64,000 nucleotides of DNA from the NCBI RefSeq assembly GCF_001625215.2, contig NC_030386.2:37141296-37205295 (forward strand), read 5' to 3'. The DNA is from Daucus carota subsp. sativus. Lineage: Eukaryota; Streptophyta; Magnoliopsida; Apiales; Apiaceae. Shown piece by piece: positions 36,807-49,639 of the stretch (position 1 is its first letter; each line of letters starts with the position of its first letter). Below the pieces are notes generated by a model. The model was not told where the DNA came from. It saw nothing but the letters and a program-made list of their open reading frames with translations, and searched no databases. Position numbers and translations under genes: made by a program.

Positions 36807-36904
36807 TTATCACACTATCACAGCGATGCATGATGGGAAACGAATAAAGCAGTACGTCCAATCCTAACGAGAAACAAAACAGATAGTGTACGGGACCCTG
36901 ACTG

Positions 36905-37005
36905 GGAGCCATCAGACATTGAAGTCGGCACTTACCATTTACCAACACACTCACCGCCTGACGCGTGTACAACTTCATCTAAATCTACCCTTTCCAGATT
37001 ACAGT
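36905..37005 (+). repeat. Segment resembling the AAE3 promoter
   Basis: GAAGTCGGCAC ... CGCCTGACGCGTGTACAAC ... CCTTTCCAG parallels GAAGTCGGCAC ... CATCTGACACGTGTACAACC ... CCTTTCCAG at 41812-41882, upstream of AAE3. The order and spacing are kept. Here it lies about 340 bp before PAR1 copy C. Confidence 0.55.
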
Positions 37006-37221
37006 TACGCATTCATACATTTGCAAGTCCATCAGTCACTACAGAATTATGCACCCACATATCACTATTCTCTTTAATAATTTTCCAATTATTTTGCTAT
37101 ATAATGCCAATGAAAATTTTGACAATCGTTCATTAATTATTCATCAATAGTGTACGTATATATGTAGGGCTTTGGATGGTTGTTTTATTACAGTTGTTAA
37201 TCTCGACCGTTCATCTAGACC

Positions 37222-37318
37222 TAGCTAGTGCCACTTGTCCTGACTATACAGTGTTTTTACATGTATTTATAGGGCTTCTTTGTAGATGAATGTTCACAAA
37301 TCACAGCCATCTGAGAAA
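37222..37318 (+). promoter_or_regulatory. Proximal promoter of PAR1 copy C, TATA-like box 37264-37271
   Basis: TAGCTAGTGCCACTTGTCC and CTATACAGT match the other PAR1 promoters. The TATA region has changed to TATTTATAGGGC. It lies about 75 bp before the ATG. Confidence 0.6.
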
Positions 37319-37341
37319 CAAGTTTTTTTATGTTTTGAAAA

Positions 37342-38250
37342 ATGGCTTCTTATAACTATGTATTTAAAAGTTTAGCGGTTTTAGCGGTTTGGGCACTTGC
37401 ACTTATCTTCTGCACTCAAGGCACCTTGGGTACATTTGCGGTCGTATTAGTATCCGATTCGGTTAAATTATCATCCCTGCGCTTTGAAATTTTAGGATAA
37501 CGGAAATTAATATTCGTTGAAATGCAAATTATATGCAGAGAATTGAAATAACAACTTAATTATATGTATTAAGTTGTATATGACAAGTTGAGAATTGAAT
37601 TTTTTTTCTTGGCATTTTACAGGAAGCATTGCATGTGAGAACTTAGACAAGGAGTCATGCGCCTATGCAATATCTTCAAGTGGGAAGCGGTGTGTGCTGG
37701 AGCAACGCGTGCGTAGAAGTGGCGAGGGAGCTTACACTTGCGGCGCGTCGGAGATTGAGGCTGATAAACTCAAGGACTGGATTGAAAGCGACGAATGTAT
37801 CCGTGCATGTGGTCTGGAGAGGAACGTTCTTGGAATCTCGTCTGATTCTCTCCTCGAGCCACACTTCGCCACAAAGCTTTGCTCTACTCAATGTTACAAT
37901 AACTGCCCTAACATTATCGATCTTTACTTCAATCTTGCTGCCGGTGAAGGTACTATTTTACATCTTAAATTACATGCAAAAAGTCAAAACGTATATGCTA
38001 ATGGGGCACTATTTTTACAGGAATGTATCTTCCGAAACTTTGTGAGTCTCAAGGAAAGAATGCGCGACGTAGCATGGCCGAGATCAGAAGCTCCGGACTT
38101 GTTGCGGGCGGACCGGTGAGTGCGGGTAAGCTAATGGTGGCAGAGGGACCTAATGCTGTGGGTGAGCTGATGGAGCAAGCAGATGCACCAGAAGCTAGCA
38201 CCAGCCTCGTAGTCCTGGATTGTGGAACACCTTCGCCTGCAGCATTTTGA
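37342..38250 (+). CDS. PAR1: PAR1-family secreted cysteine-rich protein, copy C
   Basis: Exons 37342-37429, 37623-37949 and 38021-38250 encode 214 residues. A long hydrophobic signal peptide (MASYNYVFKSLAVLAVWALA...) ends near QGTLG. The ten-cysteine PAR1 core is kept (KRCVLEQRVRR, CIRACGLER, CYNNCPNIIDLYFN). The third exon has diverged from copies A and B: the acidic EAEAPA tail is replaced by MEQADAPEAS, then a Cys-containing end (VVLDCGTPSPAAF). It is the oldest branch of the three and may have a different role. Exon 2 has the same 327 bp length as in the other copies, so the central domain is under constraint. Molecular function is unknown for the family. Confidence 0.92.
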
Positions 38251-38259
38251 GTTATTATG

Positions 38260-40330
38260 GTCAAACATTATTGAAAAAATTATAATAAGGTTAAAATTTC
38301 GGCATTGCCGATTTATGTTGTCGTCCGTGTGTTTAGTTTGATTCTTAGCACTATAATTTTAGCTTTATAATTGGGAGTTCTGAGTGGAGTCAAGACGAGT
38401 GTTGGCTGTTGTAGCCTGAAAGGGTCCTCAGGAGTTATGCTTGCTTTGTTGATAAAGAACAAAAAAGTAATGTCAGCTTGGAAGAAATATTCGGGTAATA
38501 AACGATATTCGAAGGGACTAAATCGAGCAAATTAAATGCCAATGTTTATATTATAAAGTGTAAAGAGTCCATCTCGTGTCTCGGTATAAATTTACATTCA
38601 TAGCAGTACAATATTCTCTCTACTTCTTTATTAAAGGCTTATATTTCTATATTTCTATTTTTTAATATTTTGTATCTCGTAAAACTCAAGCGTCATGCAA
38701 GGCCTGACAAAGAAAAAGAAAAAAGTGCCATAGAAGTCGGCTAAGACCGTGGATTATAAAATAGTCGAAGTATTTTATGGGATAAAACGTATATTTTTCA
38801 TTATATTAATTTCTCATAAAATCAGGTATTAATCCATTTTAGAAAAACCTAATTTCAATTAATCGATCAAAATGTAGATGAGATGAATTGGAAGAACTAC
38901 GACTATAGGATATTAATCGGAAGTTTTTCAATTGAACGTTTTCCAGTTGTGACGGAGTCGGCACAATTATATAGTGGTTAATAAAATATTTCTTCTGATT
39001 TCGGTTATGAATAATATATTATAAAGGGAAATTGACATCTACATATGCTAGTAATATAGTGATTCAAAAATTATACACTGAACAATGATATAAAAATGTG
39101 ATCATATGAAAAATAATATTTTTATTTAATTTATTCGCTGAATAGTTACAAGACCATTTCCTATTCATGATGTTGAAGTTTAGTTTTGTAGTGGAATTGC
39201 TAACTTAACAAGCCCGAGTGAAGTTAAGTTTACCAATTCTTCACCTGGGCCTGCTTTCTTCTAATTTTATTTTAAGACATGCGGTCTAATTGAAAGGGCT
39301 GTGGGTTGGCTTGCTGCTTTGAAGCCCAAAGTTAATGATTGCGCGATGTAAAAGTAGCTTATTAAATTTACACTTCCTCTTCCTCGCAGCTCACAAGTCA
39401 TATAATTCCTCACTTTTGTGGTTGTTTCTTCAACAATTCTCTCACAATTAAAAGCAATCTTCGAGAAAGATTCCATAACTTTAGTTAAAGTGGATGAACC
39501 CCGATTATATTATAGGCAACAACCATCATAAATCACTAATATTCTTATGCACCCAAAAAAAATTGTTAGCTAATATTCGTCGAGCACTTTACTAATATAT
39601 ATCGATCGTATTCATTTTGTTGTGGAGCACCACTCATTTTACCAATTTCATTTGCTGTAGAGTGAAATAATTTTAATATTATGATATATAATTAAGTTTT
39701 ACTTTCTATTTATTCCCGAGTTGATTTTGTTTTGAAATCAAATTAATTCCAAAAAGTTTACTTTCGTTTTTAAGTTGGTTTACAGTGATTAAAAATCAAA
39801 ACATATATGTCTCGAGAAATTTGAACTCCCTCTTCAAATCCTTTAAAAAAAAAACTCTTTAAAACAATTTTTCGTGTTAGTCTAACATTTTAAAATTTTC
39901 ATATTTCTTTCCTGACAAAATTACTTCTAATTATCAGAGATTTAATTCTAGATGCTAGAGAGGTAAACATTATCATGTGGAACCCAGGAATAAAATTCGC
40001 CGCTGGTTCTTCGATCCAACGAAAACCCAGGTCCAACATGGATGACTGCCTTTCTGGACCCATTTAGAGGCAAAACACAAACAGCCTTCTGCCCCTCTTT
40101 TTTAACCCTGGTAATTTATTTAATAATTGTCTCGGCTAATAATATAGATGGTATTTTTGTTCAAAAACAGAAGAAAAATAGTTTCCCTGAATTTAAAAAT
40201 ATTTTTTTGAATAATAATTGTTAATTCAAAAACTGCTTTTAAATTAGTAAACTTAAGAAAATTCCAAATTATTATTTATTTAACTTGATTTTGAACAAAT
40301 TGTTTTTAACTTATAAATGAAAAGTTAGTT
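38260..40330. other. Intergenic DNA, no gene seen
   Basis: Nothing recognised beyond the PAR1 copy C 3' UTR at the start. Confidence 0.5.
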
Positions 40331-40332
40331 AT

Positions 40333-40749
40333 GTGGATGTTTGGCAATACTTAAAATAAGCATTTCTGGACTTCTTTTGACACTTTAAGCTACTTCTACT
40401 TTTTACGTAGTGTTTGGCAAAAGAAGCAGAAGTGCTTCCTTTGAGTTTTTTAAGCCGGAAGTTAGAAATGCTAGCTTTTTTGAGCTTTTTTAGGTATTTG
40501 TATTTTATTTGAAGTTTTTAAAATTTCAATATGTAATAAGCTTTATTTATTAATAAAGTCTCCTTTGTTTTAATAATTTCAATTTTGCATGAATTTATAA
40601 ATTTAAATTACCAAACACTCAATTAACTTATAAATAAAAGTTATCCATACACTTTTAATAACTTATAACTAAAGTTCACTTATTACTTATAATCCAGTTA
40701 TTTGCTTTAACTAATAAGTCACTTCTTTTAAATTAAGCCAAACGGTCCC
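40333..40749 (-). mobile_element. hAT-like MITE related to 2483-3302
   Basis: The ends GTGGATGTTTGGC and GCCAAACGGTCCC are inverted. The reverse complement of the right part, with AATTTAAAAGAAGTGACTTATT, matches the left part of the element at 2483. No clear target duplication. Confidence 0.45.
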
Positions 40750-40759
40750 TATGAGTGAG

Positions 40760-41790
40760 AAGCAAATTTTGATTACATGTTTAGATTATTTTTTTTTGTG
40801 TTTACACCCTTTCGGTTAGAAAAATTATTAATATACAATTTGTGTTTGCATCAGAACTAGAACTAGGAAAGTGTCAGGCGCGGTCTATTTCTACAATTCT
40901 ACTTGGGCCGCTGATGAGAATATAAATACACCGCAAGTATATTTTTCTTCGTACGTGTTATATTTGTCTATTCGCAAAAATTTTATTATTAGATTGCGTA
41001 TAAAAAACAGTACACCTGGGGGTGATGAAAAGGCAAAAGCCAAGTGGCACAACAGGTGTTAAAAGTTTAAACCGTTGAACCACTTGCCTGTGCGGTGAAT
41101 AATCTAATATTTAAAAAAAGTGTTTTTACACAAATATTTATTATTTGAAATTAAAGTCATTCATGCAAAAATAATATATTTCCATTCATTCTATTTACAG
41201 TTAGTACGTATAAAATCTAGAATATTCTTAGTGGGATCGCCACAATATTTGAATTGAATATTATTTAGTCTTTCTGGAAAATAAAAAGTAGATATAATTC
41301 TTAATCACCAAGTCAATTAAATTTGTTATCAAACATACTACTCGTGACCAGAATTTTGATTACAAACAAAAATAAAAAAAACATCTTAATCACTTGGAAA
41401 TTGGAATATCATGTATCGTAATTTAGTGGGTTCTTCACTTCGAGTGTATAATAATTCATTCATGAATTCCCGTCTTTTTATCATGTTAACAAAAAAGACA
41501 TCAGGAATTATAAATAACATATATATCTCTTTCTTTCTCTTATTTTTTTATAAATTTATTTAACTGACATATAAAACTAAGATATATATAAAGTATGTTT
41601 AGGAAAAAAATTTCAAAAAATTTATTAATTTATATTTTATTAGAATATTAAAATACCTGAACAAACAATAATCATAATTATAAATTTTAAAAGTCAGGAA
41701 AAAGTAAAATAAAAGAACAACTGTCAACAAAGTCGACGAGGAAGCAAAACAGAAATCGCAAACTTGTAGCAGTAACAAGATTTCAAGTTG
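40760..41790. other. Intergenic DNA upstream of AAE3, no gene seen
   Basis: AT-rich. A tRNA-like motif on the minus strand near 41040-41100 (CAGGCAAGTGGTTCAACGG) could be a SINE head, but the ends are not visible. Confidence 0.45.
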
Positions 41791-41811
41791 ATTCGAGCAT
41801 GGAGCCACTAG

Positions 41812-41935
41812 AAGTCGGCACGCATCCCAAAGCACTCTCCATCTGACACGTGTACAACCTTCCCCAAGTCTCGCCTTTCCAGTCACCACCTTCCAACTGG
41901 CTGTTTTGCTTCCCCAACTTTCTATATATATCACC
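41812..41935 (+). promoter_or_regulatory. AAE3 promoter: G-box CACGTG 41847-41852 and TATA box 41923-41930
   Basis: TATATATA lies about 90 bp before the start codon, and a perfect ACACGTGT G-box/ABRE-like site lies about 170 bp before it. The segment is partly repeated at 36905-37005. Confidence 0.65.
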
Positions 41936-42019
41936 ACACCACGTTCCTGTCAATTACACAAACACATTAAACACATTCATCGATTTATTACACACACAGA
42001 CAGCTATATACAAGTGGGG

Positions 42020-45000
42020 ATGGATAATTTGACGCTCACCGGTTTGTTAAAGCGAGCCGCCGGGAAGTTTCCGGAGCGGCGGGCGATATCGGTGTCCGGC
42101 GAGTTTGATTTGACGCATGCTCGGTTGGATGAGCTGATTGAGCAAGGCGCTTCTCGGCTTGTTGCGGCCGGGGTTAAGCCTGGCGATGTTGTCGCTCTCA
42201 CTTTCCCCAACACTGTTGAGGTATTTCATGGTTGTTTTGATAATTAACAAATTCACGTATTCGTGTTGTCTTTGACAAGATTCGAATTGTACGACGTCGT
42301 GTTTTCAATTTATTTTTATTTGTTCTGTATTTTAGATATTGTCTGTTTTAAGGCCTTTGTGAGGATTTAGGAAGCAGGAAGCTCTTTTATAACCCTGCAT
42401 AACCCCTGCTTGTAGCATGTCTCAAATAGTACTTTCTAACTCTTTCTTGTTTCGGAACCTCGATTTTAGAGTGAAGAGAGGATCACTAGGATGTTGAGTA
42501 AGTGTTAATCCAAGTCTCATTGTCTGTGTCAATCAAAGTCCCATCGTCTTGATAATTCTATTAATACGAGGTCTTTTAGGAGGAGAAGAAGTGAAGAACA
42601 GATCCTTGTGGGCTTGATCACGGTCTAGAACAGACAATATCATATACTAATGTGGAGTTAATGGGTGTTGCGAGGCTAACAAGTGGCATCAGACCCGAAG
42701 GTTAAGAATTGGATTGAAGGGAGATTGTTGAATGAGTGTCAATCCAAGTCCCACATCATAAAAATAAAAAAGATTTGTCTTGAATTGAATATAAGTAGCC
42801 AAAGAACTTCCATTGGTATAAGATTGTTGAGGGAGCCCAAAAACAAATCCTGGCAGCCAACATAGGACCCATTTTTGGTGGAAATTTACCTTGGAACAAC
42901 TCAATTGTAGTAATTCTAGTATTTAACCCCCCGAAAATTGCTTTGAGCATGGATTACTTGATTGATGCTCCCAAATGTAGTCAGGCAACAAGTTATTTCA
43001 GTTTTTTGATGCAAAACCACTTTTCGACTCTCCTAAGAAGCTCTGGTAGGCTCATGTGGTGAAAAACTGACAGCATGAATATAAAAACATGTTGATTTTC
43101 TTGTGTTTGGTCACAGTTTACTATCTGAACTACTATTCCTGATTATATTGTTTGGTGAACATCAGGTGGTAATTGATATTGTATGACTTGTTTGCAGTTT
43201 ATAATTATGTTTTTGGCAGTGATTCAAGTTCTATATTGCTTAGTGAACATCAGGTTGTAATTGATATTATATTACTTATTTGCAGTTCATCATTATGTTT
43301 TTGGCTGTGATTCGAGTTCGAGCAACGGCAGCCCCGCTTAATGCAGCCTACACATCTGAGGAGTTTGAGTTCTACTTATCTGACTCAGAGTCAAAACTCT
43401 TAATAACTTCAAAACAAGGAAATGAATCAGCTCAAGCTGCAGCTTCATCACTGAAGATCCCGCATGTCACAGCCATTCTTCCTCAAGCTAACTCAGAAAT
43501 TACACTCTCTACATCTCAATCCGAGTCGAACTCGGTCTCAGAAATCATCAACCAATCATCAGACATCTCTCTATTTCTCCACACATCAGGTACTACTAGT
43601 CGACCTAAAGGCGTGCCACTTAGTCAACTCAACTTGGCTTCATCTGTGCAAAACATCATATCGGTTTACAAACTTACAGAGTCAGACTCGACTGTGATTG
43701 TTCTTCCGTTATTCCATGTCCACGGTTTGATCTGCGGGTTACTGAGTTCACTCGTAGCTGGAGCTGCTGTAACGCTACCATCCGCTGGTAGATTTTCTGC
43801 CTCAACTTTCTGGGCAGACATGAAAAATTATAATGCTACGTGGTACACAGCTGTCCCTACAATACATCAAATCATATTAGATCGTCACTCGGTCAAACCT
43901 GAAACCGATTACCCGAAGCTCCGTTTTATTCGGAGCTGTAGTGCTTCGCTCGCCCCAGTAATATTGGAGAGACTTGAGGAAGCATTCAAGGCCCCAGTTC
44001 TGGAGGCTTATGCAATGACAGAGGCTACCCATTTGATGTGTTCAAACCCGTTACCTGAAAATGGGCCGCATATCCCCGGCTCGGTTGGAAAAGCTGTAGG
44101 TCAAGAAATGGCTATTTTAAATGAAAATGGGATTGAACAAGAAGCTGGAGCGAATGGAGAGGTCTGTATCAGGGGTCCAAATGTGACAAAAGGTTATAAA
44201 AATAACCCGGAAGCAAACAAAACTGGCTTTCAGTTCGGTTGGTTCCATACTGGAGATATTGGTTATTTGGATTCAAACGGATATTTGCATCTAGTTGGAA
44301 GAATCAAGGAGCTTATCAATCGTGGAGGTATTCGCTCTTACTATTTACTCATAAATTCACATTTTCTAGTAACATACATGCCCCTTAGTTTGTCACATCT
44401 TTTAACCAAGATGGAAAAAACATTGTTTGCGAAATTATTGATTGCACAACTTAAATATTCACTCAGTCGATGTGTACACACTCGTGACTATAAACTCAGG
44501 CTTCTAAGGATCACTATTACCCATCTTAGCTGCTGTTTACATGAGTTAGATATCCAGTTTAAGCATCTAATTTTTATATTTGACCACTTTAATCTGTTGA
44601 ACAATTACTATAACAGTTAACTTTGCTAAAATGGGTGTTGGTAAAATGGGAATGAGAGAATGTTACTTTGCTCAAATGTTGGTGGCATCATCAGTGGCTT
44701 TCCATGACTTGTTTCACTTATGTGTTCTTTACATGAATTTCAGGTGAGAAGATATCTCCAATTGAAGTCGACTCCGTTCTCCTGTCTCATCCGAACATAG
44801 CTCAAGCAGTTTGCTTCGGAGTGCCTGACGACAAATATGGAGAAGAGGTGAGGAACATCTCTCTATTGTCCAATTGTTTTTACAGTCTTTATTGGCTTCA
44901 TTCTATCTGCATTGCGAAAAAACTTCTAGAAAACCATTGACTCCCTACAAAAGGATGTGTTACTGTAATATATTGTTGTTGTAAATAAATATTGCTCAAC

Positions 45001-45601
45001 TGAAAAAAGATGGCATTAAAGATGGTTTAGACTAATGAGCACCGTTTTAAAGATGCTGTAGTTTGTTTGTACATGTTGACCACGGATCTCTGACTTTAGG
45101 ATGATTTTGATACTGAGCCAATATAGTCCCAACTCCCACGGAGATAGGACAGGATGTGACTTTAGAAGTTCTGCCCCTCTCTATTTGTGAGTATAAAAGT
45201 TCCGTGAAAGTCATTGCCTCTACTCCTAGAGACTACTAGAAACGACGTTGTTTTGGTGCAGTACCTAAAAATTGTTTGTACGCTTGGAGTTCTACATGAT
45301 TAAGAAAAAACATGGTCCTACTGTATGTTTTCGGTATTTTGATATGCAGCTAACAATATATAATGCATTACGTTAATTTCAGATAAATTGTGCCGTCATT
45401 CCACAAGAAGGAACAGACCTTGATGAAGCAGAAGTGTTGAGGTTCTGCAAGAAGAATCTTGCAGCTTTCAAAGTGCCAAAGAAGGTTTTTATTACAGACT
45501 CTGTTCCTAAGACTGCCACAGGGAAAATCCAAAGGAGGATTGTTGCAGAGCACTTCCTTTCTCTAATCTCTACTGCTAAAGTGCCGAAATTCGGAGCCTA
45601 G
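42020..45601 (+). CDS. AAE3: Acyl-activating enzyme 3, oxalyl-CoA synthetase
   Basis: Exons 42020-42220, 43286-44327, 44744-44847 and 45383-45601 give 521 residues, close to Arabidopsis AAE3 (514). It belongs to the AMP-forming acyl-CoA synthetase superfamily. The phosphate-binding motif SGTTSRPKG is at residues 168-176, YAMTEATHLM is the A5-type motif, TGD with Asp391 binds the ribose, GRIKELINRGG is the hinge at about 405-415, and the catalytic lysine is in TGKIQRR (Lys497). AAE3 joins oxalate to CoA using ATP in the CoA-dependent oxalate breakdown route, which limits oxalate build-up and supports defence against oxalate-secreting fungi. The protein ends KFGA with no PTS1, so it is probably cytosolic. 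The 3' end of intron 1 carries a tandem duplicate of the exon 2 splice acceptor (43198). Confidence 0.95.
43150..43325 (+). repeat. 88 bp tandem duplication across the intron 1/exon 2 junction of AAE3
   Basis: The sequence GTGAACATCAGG ... TTTGCAG followed by TT(T/C)AT(A/C)ATTATG occurs twice with a period of 88 bp (acceptors ending at 43197 and 43285). The downstream acceptor keeps the frame. The upstream one would shift the frame and run to a stop within about 60 bp. Confidence 0.85.
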
Positions 45602-45609
45602 ACTAGATC

Positions 45610-46600
45610 AATCTCATATCCAACTCTTAAAAATTGCAGTCCTTGGGGTGGAATAAAGTGCTATTCATTAAAACGTGAACAATGTGCTTAGCAAAAAAGA
45701 AAAAAATTGTGATCGAAATTTTTGTGTTCACAATATTTGTAGACGTTAATTGATATCTATGGTGTGAACTGTTTCAACCTGGTGCCTCATTTTTATTTTA
45801 TATTTTTTTTTTACATTGTTCAAGTCAAGGATTGGTGTTTTAGTGCTCGTTCTTCCTTATTTGTTTTGCAATGTAACTATTTAAGTAATTTTAAAATCGT
45901 TATTTATGCACAAAATTAGTCATTGCAATTTTTTAATGTGTGCTATCAAAGTTAAAGATAAAAATGAATAAGAAAGAGATGGTTTTTAAACAGGGATGTA
46001 AATCATGTAATTTGAATAAAGTCAACTCAAAATTTGAAGGAAGCTGACTCAGCTCGAATTCGAGTTTCAGAAAAATTAAAACACCAAAGATCTATTTGTT
46101 CTATCACCCATTGATGCATCATCCTTTATTTAATTAATTAATTAGTGGTGATTTTCAATTTTAAATTGAAAAAACAGCTTAAAACGAAATTGGCAAGCTA
46201 AACATATATCTGAACAACTTTTTTATTTGTATAATTTTCAATAAATAAAAATCATCATTCAAATTAATAATATATTGATCTATTATTATTTTTTTGTTAA
46301 ATTATAAATTATTTATAAGAAAAATATTTTAATAAATTTAATTAAATTACTATCTATCATATGATTTTAAATTTTAAATTATAATATTAACAAACCCGAA
46401 ATCTTCGTAAACAAAGTCAATCACTACACACAAATGTAAAGGTCGTCAAATAATTAGAGAAAAATAATATTATGTATCCAACGTTTTATTACATTTTTTT
46501 TCTGATTTTAATTAAATGATTATTTTTATTATACTTAAAAATAATTATATATTATCAACTCAAATATTAGAAAAAAAAAATTCGAACAAAGGCCATATTC
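45610..46600. other. Intergenic DNA after AAE3, no gene seen
   Basis: AT-rich with short T and A runs. No feature assigned. Confidence 0.5.
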
Positions 46601-46624
46601 ACAATCTATTACCCCGCAGACACA

Positions 46625-46764
46625 GGCCCACAAGTCACTTACAGCCCCGAGGCCCTCAGGCAGTCAGGCCTTGCCCATAAATTTCATCGACAACACGGGT
46701 CAAACTCAACTCTATCCATACCCGTAACCCGTTTCAAGAAACCCGAAACTCCCTTAAACCCTTA
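46625..46764 (+). promoter_or_regulatory. Promoter of zinc-knuckle gene: site II-like GGCCCA and telo-box-like AAACCCTTA
   Basis: GGCCCA (46625-46630, reverse of TGGGCC) and AAACCCTTA (46756-46764) lie 220 and 89 bp before the ATG. Such pairs are common before plant ribosome-biogenesis genes. The telo box is one base off the AAACCCTAA consensus. Confidence 0.5.
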
Positions 46765-46844
46765 TTGTCTTGCAGCTGCAAACCCTTGCTTACACACAGG
46801 TCCATCAATCTGTGTCTATCAACTCGCTTAATTGTTCCTCAGAA

Positions 46845-49602
46845 ATGGTGAGCCAAAGACAAAGAATAGCCAGAAAAAAGTTCAAAGAAGCAAACCCAGA
46901 TAAGTTCCCAAAACAAGAACCAACCCCAGCTAAAAACCCAGACAAGAAGAAGAAGAACAAGCCCCAATTCAAGAAGAAAAAGGCAGATTCTAGTGACCCA
47001 AATAAGGGAACCAAGAGAATATCGAGTCACAAAAAACACCCACTTAGAGTTCCTGGAATGAGGCCTGGTGAGAGCTGTTATATATGTAAAGAAGTTGATC
47101 ATATTGCTAAACATTGCCCTGAGAAAGCTCAGTGGGAAAAGAACAAGGTCTGTTTTCCGGAAACTCGGGTTTTTTTTTAAATAGTACTTCTGGTTTTTGA
47201 ATGTGGTGTAATGCATTTGTGAATTTGTATTACTGGAATTTGACATATTTTATTATTGGATGACTATGACTCTGTAGATTTTAAGTTATGATTTGAGATT
47301 TTCTTTTATGTTTGCTGTAAATCAGACTGCTTAATTACTGCTACTGGATTTGAATATGTATTTTAATTGGTGTTTTTGGCGTAAATCCTTGATTATAGTA
47401 GTTAAAGCTACAAGTTCGATCATCGTACCAATAATTTGCTGGTAGCTATGTTTATGTTTGTATTTACAACAAAATTTCATATATAAGTGACTGTGGAGAT
47501 CATGTCCTTCATGAAGTTCTCTTTGTTTTAATCCTAGTAGTTCATAAGACCATTTAAGCACCTCAAGTTTGGGTAAGTTGAATCTGGACAATTTTCAGAT
47601 GTTTTATCATCTTCATATTAAAGAAATCGAGGTGCATTCACTGCTTCTCCTTTGGTACCAAGTGTGGAATGACTGCTTCTCCTTTGGTAACAAATTTGGA
47701 ATCACGTGTTTTCTATGCAAGAGGTGGTGAAGGATATTTTTGAGGTGTAATAAATTATGAAAACAACGAAATTTGTTTCAGCAATTGCTTCCGTCTCGTA
47801 ATAGTTGGAAAGATAAACCTTATACAATGAATGCATCATTGTAGGCTTGTATAGGGCCCAAGAGGATTCTCCTTCCTGCTTAAAATTATCAAACACTTCC
47901 CTCGTGCATAATTTCACAAGTAAATCTAAATTTTAGAATGCACTCTATGTCTAGACCACTAAACATCCTGCATGTGACTTGTTTTACTGTTACAAATAAT
48001 TTTGTATAATGATTTTATTTAAGAATATTTTATGATATTTGTAGATATGTTTATCGTGCCGACAACGTGGCCATAGTCTTAAGAATTGTCCAAACAAGAA
48101 TGAACACACGGTGGATAAGAAACTATGCTACAATTGTGGAGAATCTAGTCATTCTCTTGCAGAATGCCCTCAACCACGTGAGGAAGGTAATTTAGTTTGC
48201 ATCATGGTAGTGTATCTAAAAGTAATATTGCATAATTAAGTGGCTCGTATTCTCTTTTGGATTTTGTACAAACAGTACAGATCTCCAAAATAACTTAGTT
48301 GTAGTTACTATGAGTATGCTTAGTTAAGCTAAATTAAGATGATATTGTGAGTTGTGTGCTAACAATATGAGACTTCTATAGTGGTGCTGTGATTTTAGGC
48401 CATAACATGATGCATGTAATATTGCCACAAGCTTTGGCATTATTGAGTGATGTTATTTTTTTTGTGATTTAGAGAATTATTTGCTTGCCCCTTGGGTCCT
48501 CCACTGCTCATTTTGACAAGGGGCCTGGCTCGTGGATGGCTTACTCTGCCCTCAGTTTATTATGAAGACTTTAAACCTCTATTATAAAAAACAATAAGAA
48601 TGTCTTACATAGCATACAATGTAGAACTCATACAGAACTATAAAATATGTACTCATTGTATCTTGGGGTATGTACAGAGAATATCTCTGAGCAAAGTCAG
48701 ATGATTAAGTAATTTATGATACTAACTTGCTTATTATCGTTATTAAGAATATTACACTGGCAATTATGTTTATATTCGGATTGAACATTTAGAACCAATA
48801 TAAGACTTTACAGTGGTAAAATTCCATACTTCTCGGATGGACTAAATAATCTTGGAGAACCTCATAGATGAATAGGTTTTTCTCTCGTGTGGTGTGAGGA
48901 AACCACATTTTCATGGTTGTCCTGCTGTGTAGTGTATATTCTTCTTTCCTATTAGTACTTTGAAGCTCTTTTATTGGCTCTGTTTGCTGTCATATTTTTT
49001 TGAAAGTCTCAAAGTTGGTTGTGGTGGGATTAAATAAGGGTACACAAAATATAGATTACATAATCTGGTATATGCTTGTCCTGTTTTGTAGTTTTACTTG
49101 CAATATTTTTGCTTTAAATTTGTATCATAATTTTGATAGGCAATTGTTGACAGTACTTCGATTCTTTCTTTGGGGTCAGATTAGCTTGTTTATGTACTAA
49201 TTGTAGTAGAAGCATGCCAGTTGTATTGCCGATAGCAGGAGAATTGTGTAATTATTTAAAAGGATTGTGTCTGTGATTACCCTTATGTAATCATGTTTAA
49301 AGACATCATATAGACTTGCACGTTACAAGAGCATGTAGGCTGATAATATTGTCAGGAGGATATCTTTAAGCTGAGCTGAGATTTGTTTATATATAAAAAA
49401 ATAAATGGATCGCGATTCACTATGGCATTTTTCATGAATGCAATCTATGACTTGTACAGGAGGGACCAAATTTGCAAATTGCTTTATCTGTTCTGAGCGT
49501 GGACACTTGAGCAAGAACTGCCCTAAAAACACTCATGGTATCTATCCAAAGGTACAATTTTTTACCATCAGATATTGCGATCTCTTGTAATTTTTTGCAA
49601 TT

Positions 49603-49639
<37 letters not shown>

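Noticed and set aside
46770-46844. Upstream in-frame start of the zinc-knuckle protein
   Set aside because: The extra 25 residues look like translated leader, and the promoter-type telo box lies just in front; MVSQRQR is the better start.
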